A stretch of 64,000 bases of DNA from the NCBI RefSeq assembly GCF_016406305.1, contig NZ_CP066369.1:3056501-3120500 (forward strand), written 5' to 3'. A model generated the notes under the pieces. It saw only the letters and a program-made list of their open reading frames with translations. It did not search any database and was not told where the DNA came from. Position 1 is the first letter of the stretch; each line of letters begins with the position of its first letter. The position numbers were made by a program, and so were the translations under genes. This stretch comes from Shewanella putrefaciens (GTDB lineage Bacteria; Pseudomonadota; Gammaproteobacteria; Enterobacterales; Shewanellaceae). Positions 6,281 through 15,492 of this stretch are shown here, one piece after another.

Positions 6281-8192
6281 TGTTCATGAACACGATAAGC
6301 AATGGCTAGACAGTAAACTCTACGGCCTGCCCTCACCTCATCGTATAGCGATTATGCGGCAATATCGTAGCAAGCCAAACCGCCGCGAGGCCAATTTGAG
6401 CGTGCTACACCTGACTAAACGCATTGCCGCCGTTATGGGTAAAGACAAACATTTTTACCACATCAATATTGAGCAGCAAGATATAAGCGCAAAGGCAAAG
6501 CAACACGCCCGCCGCTGTATACAGATCACAGCGCAAGCAGAAGGTAAGGAATTACTCACTATCTACAACACGCTATTACATTACATGGCGTGCTATAGCA
6601 TTAAGCCGCCAAAACTGAGCGAGACAATTATCAACCATCTTAAGTTGGACACACTTGATGAGATTGAGCTTGCCCAAGTCTATGGCGTACTCGCCCGCGC
6701 TGGCGATGAAATTTGGTGGAAACGGAAATTAAGAAAACAGCGCAATCTGCAAATTGAAACCATTTCACGGGAACTCAATTTGGTCAGTAAACAAAAAGGC
6801 ATTTATGCCAGTCACATTACCGTCAGCAATTTTCAGACCCAATGGCAGAGCAATCAACAGCTTTTAGAAAACACCATAGCCACCAACGAACACGGCTATA
6901 GTGTAAGTCTTGCCGAATTATCCAAACTCAATGTCTCTAATCCCGTCATTCGCAAGGCCGAGTTGATGGTTCGCATCCGTGGCTTTGAAGATTACGCCAA
7001 AGAAATGGGCTATAGCGCCCTATTCTTAACCATGACAACACCGTCTAAATACCATCGCTGTTTTGCCAGAACGGGCGATGAAAATCCCAATTGGAACGGC
7101 GCAACCCCACTCGATGCCCAAGAATACTTAAATCGCACCTTTGCCCGCATTCGTGCCGACCTTGCCCGAAAACAAGTCACCCCATTTGGCTTTCGTGTGG
7201 CAGAACCACACCATGACGGCACCCCGCACTGGCATTTGTTGTTATTCGTCCCTAGCGAGCAACAGCAAACCTTAGTCGATACCTTCACACACTATTGCTT
7301 AGAAGAAGATGGTGATGAGCAAGGCGCTAAGGAGCGCCGCTTTAAGGTGGAATATATTGATCCAGCCAAAGGTTCTGCCACTGGCTACATAATGAAATAC
7401 ATCTACAAGAATATTGACGGAGAAGGCATCGAATACGACAGCTACGGCAAAGATGCCTCAAGCTCAGCAATCAGGATAAAAGTATGGGCGTCCTGTTGGG
7501 GCATACGGCAGTTTCAACAAATTGGTGGCGTTAGCGTTACCCCTTGGCGCGAGTTAAGACGCCTAGACGCAATTAAAGATCCGTCACTTGATTGGATAGA
7601 GGCCATCCGCCAAGCAGCCGACAACAGCAACTGGGCTTTATACACTCAGCTTATAGGCGGCGTGTTTTGTAAACGTGTCGATCAAACCATTCGTCCGCTA
7701 TATAAAATCCAAACCAGAGCGCTCCAAGCCAGTACCATCCGCAGTGGAGTAACTAACACACAAAGCAAGCCAATTGCCGCATTAATCCAACAACAATCCC
7801 GAAACGCATTGCAGGAATGCGGGAATAGCCAGAAAAAATGCGGAAATCATCCCGAAAATTCCGATAATCTATTACAGGGCGATTTCAGGAACATGCAGGA
7901 ACCATCTCGGGAATTTCAGGATTACGATTCAGAAATGCAGGAAATCGTTTCAGGAACTGTTGCAGGACTTTCGGGATTAGATGCAGGAATTGCAGAAACC
8001 AATACCGAAATTGCCCCTGAAAACTATCAGCCACTCAAAACCAATCGCTACGGCGATGCTGCACTAACCCAGCTAAAGGGGATTATCTCTTTCGGCGTAG
8101 AGATCATCACCCGCGTCCACACTTGGACGCTGGCCACAAAGTCTCAGGTTCAGAAAAACGCTTTTTGCTCTCACTTGGAGTTCTGTCAATAA
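6273..8192 (+). CDS. HUH replication endonuclease, P2 gpA type
   Basis: Proteins of this family nick one strand at the origin and start rolling-circle replication of P2-like phages and related elements. The 639-residue product carries the HUH metal site His319-Trp-His321 (GTPHWHLLLF) after a FLTMTTPSKYH strand. The twin-tyrosine nicking motif is in GYIMKYIYKNIDG, with Tyr372 and Tyr376 spaced YxxxY as in P2 gpA. The C-terminal 130 residues are low in complexity and rest on DNA dense in CAGGA repeats. P2 gpA is about 760 residues, so this is shorter, with the catalytic core intact. It lets the element replicate after excision, but it carries no packaging genes. Confidence 0.85.
   Translation: MLNVHEHDKQWLDSKLYGLPSPHRIAIMRQYRSKPNRREANLSVLHLTKRIAAVMGKDKHFYHINIEQQDISAKAKQHARRCIQITAQAEGKELLTIYNTLLHYMACYSIKPPKLSETIINHLKLDTLDEIELAQVYGVLARAGDEIWWKRKLRKQRNLQIETISRELNLVSKQKGIYASHITVSNFQTQWQSNQQLLENTIATNEHGYSVSLAELSKLNVSNPVIRKAELMVRIRGFEDYAKEMGYSALFLTMTTPSKYHRCFARTGDENPNWNGATPLDAQEYLNRTFARIRADLARKQVTPFGFRVAEPHHDGTPHWHLLLFVPSEQQQTLVDTFTHYCLEEDGDEQGAKERRFKVEYIDPAKGSATGYIMKYIYKNIDGEGIEYDSYGKDASSSAIRIKVWASCWGIRQFQQIGGVSVTPWRELRRLDAIKDPSLDWIEAIRQAADNSNWALYTQLIGGVFCKRVDQTIRPLYKIQTRALQASTIRSGVTNTQSKPIAALIQQQSRNALQECGNSQKKCGNHPENSDNLLQGDFRNMQEPSREFQDYDSEMQEIVSGTVAGLSGLDAGIAETNTEIAPENYQPLKTNRYGDAALTQLKGIISFGVEIITRVHTWTLATKSQVQKNAFCSHLEFCQ
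7812..7988 (+). repeat. Phased CAGGA repeats in the 3' part of the replication gene
   Basis: CAGGA occurs eight times, at 7812, 7886, 7896, 7917, 7938, 7951, 7963 and 7984. Spacings from 7886 on are 10, 21, 21, 13, 12 and 21 bases, several close to whole helical turns. The copies fall in all three reading-frame registers (QE, SG and RN codon contexts), so the repetition is of DNA, not of peptide. In P2 the origin lies within gene A; a comparable binding array is possible here. Confidence 0.5.
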
Positions 8193-8310
8193 GTGTACAG
8201 ACCATGTAGAACCGCAAACCAGCAGTGACACAAGTCATTTAAAAGCCGGATGAAAGACGGTAATATCTGTACTAACCAAAGGAAACCAACCTATTGCTTA
8301 AGGATAAGTA

Positions 8311-9270
8311 ATGGCTTCTCTTTCGCAGCCATGTGCAGCCAATCCGCGCACAGTAACTAACAGCGTTACTGACTTCCATACCGATTTAATGGATACTATC
8401 CCCTTAGGCAGAACGATAGCATATGGAAATGGAAACTTTATGGTTACAAGAAACAAAGCTACGGAACAAAGCAAACTCATAGGTGAGCACCCAAATTCTG
8501 GATTCTTTTTTGATTGGTTTAAATGTGAAGATACCCCTGCGACAGCCCATAAGAAGCATAGAAAGCTTACCAACAAAGGGATTAACAGAGCTACTTTGAT
8601 TGATCATTTGTCTCAATGGATAGTTAAACATCATGTGACTGAAGCACGCATAGCTAGAATAGAGAGGAAAAAACAGCTCTTAGATAAGCATGGTTTCACT
8701 CAATATATGGAAGGAAAAATTCCGTTTCCAATTAGGTCGGAAACAACACAGAAAGGTAATTTGGGTGAAATTATTCTTGCGGAATACTTGACTGAAACAT
8801 CAGGTTTAAAAATCCTCGTACACAAATTAAGATACAATCCAAACGTAGAGCAATCGATGAAAGGGGACGATTTATTACTTTTTGATAAAAATAATATTCA
8901 AAATAAAGTAATAATGGGAGAAGCTAAGTTCCGTACAGCCAGAAGCAAACAAGCTTTAGATGATATTGTTAAATCCTTATCTAAAAAAAACCTTCCTATA
9001 TCTTTGACTTTTGTAAGCGATAGATTGGAGGAAATGGGAGATATCAATTTGGCAAACGAAGTTGATGAGTTAGTAACAAAAATTCACGCAAAAAAAACAC
9101 CAATTACGTATGTTGGTTTTTACCATAGCGATGCTTTTATTCATAAGACGATAGAAAAGCACTTAGCCTCTGATAATAGTAACCTGATTATAGTTTCTTA
9201 TGGCGAAGAAAATCCGGCTAAACTGATACGTGATAGCTTTAAAGAAGCATTAAGAATGGTGATGGAATAA
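8311..9270 (+). CDS. hamA: HamA, Hachiman defence nuclease (DUF1837)
   Basis: HamA is the effector nuclease of the Hachiman anti-phage system, held by HamB until DNA damage or phage DNA releases it. The 319-residue product ends in the DUF1837 PD-(D/E)XK fold. KGNLGEIILAEYL gives Glu153, SMKGDDLLLF gives Asp186/Asp187, and IMGEAKFR gives Glu204 and Lys206, the catalytic ExK pair. All predicted catalytic residues are present, so it is probably active. AAGGAT precedes the ATG. hamB starts 2 bases after the stop, the usual tight pairing. The call rests on these motifs and on the partner helicase; other nuclease-helicase pairs look similar but DUF1837 is distinctive. Confidence 0.8.
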   Translation: MASLSQPCAANPRTVTNSVTDFHTDLMDTIPLGRTIAYGNGNFMVTRNKATEQSKLIGEHPNSGFFFDWFKCEDTPATAHKKHRKLTNKGINRATLIDHLSQWIVKHHVTEARIARIERKKQLLDKHGFTQYMEGKIPFPIRSETTQKGNLGEIILAEYLTETSGLKILVHKLRYNPNVEQSMKGDDLLLFDKNNIQNKVIMGEAKFRTARSKQALDDIVKSLSKKNLPISLTFVSDRLEEMGDINLANEVDELVTKIHAKKTPITYVGFYHSDAFIHKTIEKHLASDNSNLIIVSYGEENPAKLIRDSFKEALRMVME

Positions 9271-9272
9271 AT

Positions 9273-12200
9273 ATGGATATTGAAAAAGCACATGAACTTT
9301 TTGACAAACTAGAAAATGACGGATTTGCTCAAAGTTTGATAGCACAATCTAATGCGAAAAATATTTTGTTAGCTGTAAAAGAAAATGAAGCCAACTTTCC
9401 AAAATTTACAGATGAGTTAACTGATCGGGTTAATGGGGTTGCGTTTTCATATTTAGCAATAGGCTGTGCTATATCGGAGAAAAGTGAAATCAATGACGTT
9501 GCCATAAAAGCTTTTGAGAAAGCTGGCGACATTATTCATCACACACACTCACAGAACACAGAAATTAATGAGCAAAGTAGCTTTTACTTGATCGTGAGCA
9601 GTCTATCTTTTTATCTATCATCTCAATATTCAAAATCTTTCGTAGCAATCAGAAATATCAACGATGAATCACCAATAAAAAAGTTATTAAGCAATTTTTT
9701 AAAAAAAGACTTTCTATCACTGATTCATGAAATCAACAAAATCCAACTTAATACAGAATATCAAGAAATCTCTGAGGATGAATTAATTCAAAACAACAAA
9801 AATTATGTTTTTATCCTATCCAAGTCGTTAAATTTAGCGTTAGAATATATTTATTCCGGTAACGAAGAGTTTCTCCACCTTGGACAAGAATTTCTAGCAG
9901 ATCTGAAAGAGTTGGCATCTATAGATGAAGAACCAGCGATCTGGTGGCTATCAAGATTGTTAAAATTATTATTTAGCGTCTTCAAGAAGTATGCATTTTG
10001 GAATGTACTACCAAGCTTAATTAATAGTGACATTACAGATACTTATGTGGAGCAACTAGCATTGCGCTCACCTCCAATTACAGAGCTTTTCTATGCACAA
10101 TATAATGCTCTGAAGGCTATGCAAGAAAAAAAAGATATTGTTCTTAGCCTTCCAACAAGTAGCGGTAAAACAAGAATAGCTGAAATTGCAATATTGGAAT
10201 CATTGATTGATAATCCTTATTCTAAAATACTATACCTTGCTCCATTCCGTTCACTATCTTATGAAGTTGAAGAATCAATGGAGAAAACACTGGCTCCTTT
10301 AGGTTTTTCTTCCACATTTTTGTATGGCGGTGGACAGTTTAGCAAGCTTGATAAGACATTAATTGAAAACTCAAATGTAATCATTGCAACACCAGAAAAA
10401 GCCAAGGCAATTGTCAGAGCAGATGAGGATATCGCAAATCAGGTTAGTTTACTTATTGTCGATGAAGGACATCTGCTTGGTGCAGAGGAAAGATTAATTA
10501 AAATCGAGTTATTCCTTGAAGAGCTAAAGCATCATATCAATAAAAATAATGGCAAAATCATACTCCTCTCTGCTGTACTACCGAATGCACATGATATTGC
10601 CCAATGGATAGCCGAAGATAGTGATAGCGTTTACGAAACCAATAAGACAATAGCAGACAAACGATTTGGATTAGTCAAATGGACTAACGCAAACAATGTA
10701 ACAATTGAATGGCGAGGCGAACCTGCCTCATTTAACAATAATTTTATAGAGAAATTCCTACCTCCTCGAGCAAAAACCAAATACTTTCCAAATGATAAAA
10801 ATGAAGGTATTGCTGCAACAGCATTAAAGTTGTCTAAGCTTGGAACCGTTTTGATGTTTATTGCTCAGGCCAGATACGTTGTTTCTTCAGCTAATAGAGT
10901 GCTAAGAGCTATGGGAGGAACTCCAGAATTACATATTTATAAAAACAAGGAACTTTTTGAATTATTTAGACTTGCATGTGACGAGGCAGGTGTTAGTGAA
11001 ATATATAATTTAGCTCGATACGGAATTCTATGCCATCACGGTAAGATACCTACTGACGTGCGAATTTTCATTGAAAAATTACTTCGTTTAGAAAACGTAA
11101 AGGTTATTGTTTCGACAACTAGTTTAGGTCAAGGAGTAAACATTGGCATATCAACCGTAATTTTTGCTGATGTTTTTTTAAACCATCAAGAAGAAACCAG
11201 AATTGGATCAAAGGACTTTTGGAATATAGCCGGACGAGCAGGGAGAGCATTCACAGATATAGAAGGTAAAGTTTTGTACTGCATTGATGAGACTAATTGG
11301 AGTCGTGAACGAGATCTCAAATTATGCCATGAATACTTTACCCCATCAAAAATGGAACGGGCAAAGAGTGGATTACTAGCAATAGTTAAACTCCTAAAAG
11401 ATATATCAAAGAACTTCAGCGTTGATTTTGACTTATTGTTGCAATTGGTAGCAAACAATGACTTTTCATCTCTATCAAAAATAAATACTGATTATTCAAA
11501 ATTCTTAGAAGAAGTTTTTGACTGGCTAGATGATACGTTACTAGCATTAAATTATAAGAAGGAATCAAATAACCAAAAAGATCCATCAGCTTGGATTGAC
11601 GATGTATTTAGGCATTCACTCGCTTTCATTCAAGCAGAACAGGACAACGACGTATCTCAAGAAGAAGTTATCAAATTCCTTAAAAATAGAAATAAGGCTG
11701 TACTAAAAATTGCTGGCAGTTACGTGAATTGGGAAGGCATGGTTAAATCTGGCATTCCCTTAAGTTCCTCAAAATTACTAGACGATTATATTGAACCAAT
11801 AAAAGAGAGAATAAGTAACTTCAAGAGTACTGAAGGGAGTGCAGCTGACATAGCAAGTTTTTCAAAAAGTATCGAGGAACTGATTCAGCAACTTCCTACA
11901 GTCACTTTTAAGCACGATTATGAAGAAAATGAGTTGGATGATGTTAGGTTAAAATGGTTTAGTGCGACTCCACTATCTGAAATATCTACTCATGATAATG
12001 GTCAAGACATTTGTGTTTCTTACTTTTCAATGACGCTTCCTTGGGCGCTCAACGCAATTACAAGAAAACTTATCGATTTAGACCTTACAGAGGAAGCAGA
12101 GATACTAGAGGAGCTAGCGCTATTTTGCGAAATAGGTCTTCCGAATATGGATGCGGTGCAGATTTACTTGGCAGGATTAAAGTCACGAGTTACAGCATTC

Positions 12201-12605
12201 GATCTTTCTTGTGTACTTCAAGGAAATCTAAAAAATTTGAATAAGTCAAAGTTATTAAAATTAATCAAAGAAAACAAACCTGTGATTGAATCATTTTGCA
12301 ACGATATAACTAATAGATGGGTGGAGTTATTTACTAGAGAAAAAGAAAGTATTATTGAAAGTAGACCTTCTCACATTAGTAATTTTACATTAAAAAATCA
12401 TAACTTTATCAATGATAAATTAAATGTTCGAAGCCTGAATAGCCGTCTTTTTTTATGCAGCCCAGACTTTTCATACAAAATCCCTATAACTTCTACCGAT
12501 AAGCTCCCTTTTCAATCAGTTACTAATAACCCAAAATTTTACTTTGAAAAAGAGGTTTCACATTGGACTATGAAGGTTAGAGGTGAATCTAAACACCACG
12601 AATAA
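9273..12605 (+). CDS. hamB: HamB, Hachiman SF2 helicase
   Basis: HamB is the superfamily 2 DNA helicase that senses DNA and controls HamA. The 1110-residue product has an N-terminal helical domain of about 260 residues, then the two helicase lobes. Motif I is PTSSGKT (residues 294-300), motif II is DEGH (397-400), and motif III is SAVLPN (433-438). Motif V is TTSLGQGVNIG and motif VI NIAGRAGRA (about residues 610-655). The remaining 450 residues form a C-terminal accessory region without a motif I know. Length and architecture fit HamB. The gene is AT-rich. Its 3' end is 25 bases from the convergent integrase gene. Confidence 0.8.
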   Translation: MDIEKAHELFDKLENDGFAQSLIAQSNAKNILLAVKENEANFPKFTDELTDRVNGVAFSYLAIGCAISEKSEINDVAIKAFEKAGDIIHHTHSQNTEINEQSSFYLIVSSLSFYLSSQYSKSFVAIRNINDESPIKKLLSNFLKKDFLSLIHEINKIQLNTEYQEISEDELIQNNKNYVFILSKSLNLALEYIYSGNEEFLHLGQEFLADLKELASIDEEPAIWWLSRLLKLLFSVFKKYAFWNVLPSLINSDITDTYVEQLALRSPPITELFYAQYNALKAMQEKKDIVLSLPTSSGKTRIAEIAILESLIDNPYSKILYLAPFRSLSYEVEESMEKTLAPLGFSSTFLYGGGQFSKLDKTLIENSNVIIATPEKAKAIVRADEDIANQVSLLIVDEGHLLGAEERLIKIELFLEELKHHINKNNGKIILLSAVLPNAHDIAQWIAEDSDSVYETNKTIADKRFGLVKWTNANNVTIEWRGEPASFNNNFIEKFLPPRAKTKYFPNDKNEGIAATALKLSKLGTVLMFIAQARYVVSSANRVLRAMGGTPELHIYKNKELFELFRLACDEAGVSEIYNLARYGILCHHGKIPTDVRIFIEKLLRLENVKVIVSTTSLGQGVNIGISTVIFADVFLNHQEETRIGSKDFWNIAGRAGRAFTDIEGKVLYCIDETNWSRERDLKLCHEYFTPSKMERAKSGLLAIVKLLKDISKNFSVDFDLLLQLVANNDFSSLSKINTDYSKFLEEVFDWLDDTLLALNYKKESNNQKDPSAWIDDVFRHSLAFIQAEQDNDVSQEEVIKFLKNRNKAVLKIAGSYVNWEGMVKSGIPLSSSKLLDDYIEPIKERISNFKSTEGSAADIASFSKSIEELIQQLPTVTFKHDYEENELDDVRLKWFSATPLSEISTHDNGQDICVSYFSMTLPWALNAITRKLIDLDLTEEAEILEELALFCEIGLPNMDAVQIYLAGLKSRVTAFDLSCVLQGNLKNLNKSKLLKLIKENKPVIESFCNDITNRWVELFTREKESIIESRPSHISNFTLKNHNFINDKLNVRSLNSRLFLCSPDFSYKIPITSTDKLPFQSVTNNPKFYFEKEVSHWTMKVRGESKHHE

Positions 12606-12630
12606 TAAACTACCAAACTATAAGTTTCAT

Positions 12631-13959
12631 TTATTCAAAGTACACTCTAGAGTTCAGCTCTCTCCTCTCCCCCTTTGAGAGCTGTTCTATCTCCCTCACC
12701 AACCTATCAACTTTTGACTCCTGCTGCGTAGCGCCCAATAGCTGCGCAGTAGTAATGCCTAGCTCATGCCTTACCTGCTCAATATCCAAATGGGCATAGG
12801 TGCTGGCAGTAATGCTAATATCACTATGGCCCAGCAGCTTACTGGTGGTTTGAATATTGCCGCCACGCATCACGCTCCAACTGGCAATGGTTCGCCGCAA
12901 GTCATGGATAGTGACATTATCCTCTTTTGCCGTTACAGACCTTTCAGGACTCCGCAGCCCTGCCCGCTCAGTGATGCGATACCAGAAACTCCCCTTACCC
13001 GCGTTTTCGGTGATATGGCCTGAATGACTGCGCTCGGCAGGGAATACATATTTGTCCCCCTGCACCGCCTCATTACTACGCCGCTCAAGAATTGCCATCA
13101 CCTCTTTAGTGAGTGGCACGGCATGGGGCTTTTTCGATTTAATCTTGCTGGTCGGGATAATCCACACCCCGCGCTGATGGTCTATCTCGCGCCACTCCAT
13201 ACTGAACACGCAGCTTTTACGCTGACCCGTTAGCAGCAACAGCATGACCACATCACGGTAAAGTGGTAGCTCAAATTCTAACGACTCAAGCAATGCCCGC
13301 ACCTCATGCTGATTCAAAATCCGCTCACGCTTCACCGCCGCCAATTTTTTGATGCGGCCAAAGGGATTGATTTGTTGCTCGTTGAACATCGACTTGAGCA
13401 AGGTCAGGCATTTGTTACGCACAGCGGCAGAGTTTTTGGTGATGATCAGTTTAAGCAGGTTTTCGGCTTCGACAGCGGTAATGCTTTCAACGGGTAAATG
13501 GGCAATGCGCGGCTGAATATGGTTCTTCCATGTGGATTGAATATCCTTAAGGGAATTGAGTCGCCGCTCACCCGTCTTAATTTTGACCATAAACTCAGCT
13601 TCAAAGGAATCAAACAACTGTTGAACACTGATCGCTAGGGCTTCTTTGCGCTCAGCCTCTTGTTTTGCAAGGCGCTTTGCCTCATTCGGATTCACCCCTT
13701 CGGCCAAGTCTACGGCGATATACTTAGCCTGCTTACGGGCGTTCTCAATGGTTAAATGCGGGAACTCCCCGATCGTCACTGTGACGTCTTTACCTAAATG
13801 CTTGCGGCGAAAGCGAAAAACCTTTTTTCCCGATGGGAAAACATCTAAGATTAAGCCATTAATTGAGTCTCGATGGCCAAAATCGGCGATTCTGAAGCGT
13901 TTTTGACCGATTTCGAGCTGTTCGAAAGCACGTTTTGTGAAGCTTGTTTCAATGCTCAT
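12631..13959 (-). CDS. int: Tyrosine recombinase (integrase) of the tRNA-Arg element
   Basis: The enzyme inserts and excises the element by recombining the tRNA 3' end with the element's attachment site. The 442-residue product has an N-terminal arm-binding domain of the DUF4102 type (LILDVFPSGKKVFRFRRKHLGKDVTVTIGEFP), a central SAM-like core-binding domain (about 110-200) and a C-terminal catalytic domain. The active-site set is complete: Arg247 (TGQRKS), a Lys near 274, His352-x-x-Arg355 (HDLRRT), His378 (LGHSD) and Tyr388 (STYAH). The gene starts 170 bases inside the right attachment copy, at the end away from the tRNA. One 31-bp terminal repeat lies in its promoter region. Confidence 0.92.
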   Translation of the reverse strand: MSIETSFTKRAFEQLEIGQKRFRIADFGHRDSINGLILDVFPSGKKVFRFRRKHLGKDVTVTIGEFPHLTIENARKQAKYIAVDLAEGVNPNEAKRLAKQEAERKEALAISVQQLFDSFEAEFMVKIKTGERRLNSLKDIQSTWKNHIQPRIAHLPVESITAVEAENLLKLIITKNSAAVRNKCLTLLKSMFNEQQINPFGRIKKLAAVKRERILNQHEVRALLESLEFELPLYRDVVMLLLLTGQRKSCVFSMEWREIDHQRGVWIIPTSKIKSKKPHAVPLTKEVMAILERRSNEAVQGDKYVFPAERSHSGHITENAGKGSFWYRITERAGLRSPERSVTAKEDNVTIHDLRRTIASWSVMRGGNIQTTSKLLGHSDISITASTYAHLDIEQVRHELGITTAQLLGATQQESKVDRLVREIEQLSKGERRELNSRVYFE

Positions 13960-13973
13960 AATGACTTAGCCTT

Positions 13974-14004
13974 AAATCCTGTGCCGCCTATGTGCCACCA
14001 TAGG
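13974..14004 (+). repeat. 31-bp terminal direct repeat, right copy
   Basis: This is the same-orientation partner of 4372-4402 with one difference (A for G in the loop). The internal inverted repeat CCTATG/CATAGG is preserved. It sits 15 bases before the integrase start codon, so protein bound here would also cover the integrase promoter or leader. Confidence 0.8.
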
Positions 14005-14128
14005 GATTAATTTAGACTAAAATACAGTAATTTTGGTTAATGTCAAAATCGCACGAAGCACACTTAACACCATGTTTTATAATGATTTATTAATTTCAGA
14101 TAATTTTCGTTAATGTCGCGAACTGTCT

Positions 14129-14143
14129 CCTGTGGAGAGACCA
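14129..14143 (+). repeat. Attachment site, right copy
   Basis: This is an exact second copy of CCTGTGGAGAGACCA from the tRNA-Arg 3' end. It marks the right end of the element, 50 bases before the maf start codon. The element therefore now supplies the sequence upstream of this copy, which may have changed the promoter of maf. Confidence 0.85.
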
Positions 14144-14193
14144 GTTTGCAGGCTTCTCTTGATAAATTAAAAATACTTTCAAGGATACCGTTA

Positions 14194-15492
14194 ATGACTG
14201 TACTTTTTGATGACAATTTAGAAGTTATAAACAGACGTTGGCCATTACTAAGTCAGGTACTAAACACTGCTTCAGTCTCAGATTTAAATGCACATTTAGT
14301 GCAAGGTCGTGAGCAAACCATTAGCGTTAATGGTATCCAGTTAAGTAGTCGTCATAACCGTATTGCAGAAGCACAGCTTTTAATTGGCCAATTGCCAAGA
14401 AATTGTAGCAGGGCGACGGTTTATGGCGTCGGTATGGGTGATGTACCCACAATTCTCGTACAAAACTCTACTATAAAACGCATTAACATATGTCTGCTTA
14501 ACGTGAATCTGTTTGCCCTATTATTGACTTACACCGATCAAAGAGAATGGTTAAGCGATCAACGCCTAGAACTGGAATATCAACCTCAACAAAACCGATT
14601 ACCGCAACACTATATCGCGATTACACCTGAATTATTACTGAGCAGTGATGAAAATGCTAGGCTGCGTGACTTACTCGCATTTAATAATAACATTACCTAT
14701 GCCAATAAAAAGCATAAAAATGTTGATGCTAAACTTAAGCAACGGATGATAGAAAATCTTGCTACAATAAAAAAAGACAATGATGCTGCCGATTTAAGCT
14801 CCTACTACCAGCCTAATAAGACCTTAGTTATAGCTACAGGCCCAACATTAGAGCAACATTACACCTATCTGAGAGTGCAACGGGCGTTGCCAGAGTCGAC
14901 TAGACCACTAATGATTAGTGTTGACACCGCATTAAAAGCGTTACTCAATGAAAATATTATCCCTGATATTGTTGTTAGTCTAGATCAACATATGTCACGA
15001 CAGCTGTTACCAGACAACATCCCCGCCAGTGTGAAACTAGTCTATTTCCCCAAGTCACGACAGGATGTATTGCAATGGTGGCCTGGACAACGTTTTGCCG
15101 CCTATTCGCTGAGCCAAGTCTATGATGAGTTATACCAACTAGCTCCAAAATTACGCTTATTTACTAATGGCAGCGTAATTCACCCTGCCATAGATTTAGC
15201 GGTACACCTAAAAAGTCAAACTATTATCTTATTCGGTTGCGATTTTAGTTATCCGCATAATAAGACTCATGCCTTCTGGCAAGACGGCGAGTTGGGCATA
15301 TCTATAGCCCATGCAAAAAAACACTGGGTAATGAATGGTTATGGGGAAAAAGTTGCAACTGATCTTAGTTTTCGAGGATATTTACTAGCATTAGAAAATT
15401 ATATTTATTCTAAACCACACGTAACATTTTATAACGCAAGCTTAGATGGCGCCACCATTAATGGCGCTCCATATCAGGAGTGTAAGTCATGA
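14194..15492 (+). CDS. Maf-type motility accessory factor, flagellin glycosyltransferase
   Basis: Maf proteins attach nonulosonic acids to flagellin. The 432-residue product has the MAF_flag10/DUF115 core. LVIATGPTLEQHYTYL is the Rossmann-like GxGPSL-type loop; ISVDTALKALLNENIIPDIVVSLDQH is the following SVD segment; TIILFGCDFSYPHNKTHAFW is the GxDFxY-type segment. I place the start at 14194, preceded by AAGGA. The frame is open from 14113, but that extension runs through the element's attachment site and would not be conserved. The stop overlaps the next gene by 4 bases. Insertion of the element next door may have replaced its promoter. Confidence 0.85.
   Translation: MTVLFDDNLEVINRRWPLLSQVLNTASVSDLNAHLVQGREQTISVNGIQLSSRHNRIAEAQLLIGQLPRNCSRATVYGVGMGDVPTILVQNSTIKRINICLLNVNLFALLLTYTDQREWLSDQRLELEYQPQQNRLPQHYIAITPELLLSSDENARLRDLLAFNNNITYANKKHKNVDAKLKQRMIENLATIKKDNDAADLSSYYQPNKTLVIATGPTLEQHYTYLRVQRALPESTRPLMISVDTALKALLNENIIPDIVVSLDQHMSRQLLPDNIPASVKLVYFPKSRQDVLQWWPGQRFAAYSLSQVYDELYQLAPKLRLFTNGSVIHPAIDLAVHLKSQTIILFGCDFSYPHNKTHAFWQDGELGISIAHAKKHWVMNGYGEKVATDLSFRGYLLALENYIYSKPHVTFYNASLDGATINGAPYQECKS

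Larger units (their letters stand above)
4326..14143. mobile_element. Integrative element at tRNA-Arg carrying Hachiman defence
   Basis: The segment of about 9.8 kb lies between a 15-bp duplication of the tRNA-Arg 3' end. Its contents, left to right, are an unknown gene, an AlpA-like regulator, two small ORFs, an HUH replication endonuclease, hamA, hamB and a convergent tyrosine integrase next to the right attachment site. A 31-bp imperfect direct repeat lies just inside each end (4372-4402 and 13974-14004, one mismatch). I see no capsid, terminase, relaxase or type IV secretion gene, so it would need a helper to move between cells: a satellite-like or mobilizable island by inference. hamA and hamB are visibly more AT-rich than the flanking backbone genes. 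Confidence 0.85.

Noticed and set aside
12011-12244. 77-codon plus-strand ORF within hamB
   Set aside because: It lies fully inside hamB in another frame and lacks a ribosome site.
8311-12605. hamA-hamB considered as a new nuclease-helicase system
   Set aside because: The DUF1837 motifs in the nuclease and the SF2 partner of about 1100 residues fit the already described Hachiman system.
4372-14004. 31-bp repeats considered as a CRISPR remnant
   Set aside because: Only two copies exist, 9.6 kb apart at the ends of a mobile element, without spacers or cas genes.
14113-14193. Extended start of the first maf gene
   Set aside because: The extension crosses the element attachment copy, so it exists only because of the insertion; AAGGA precedes the ATG at 14194.
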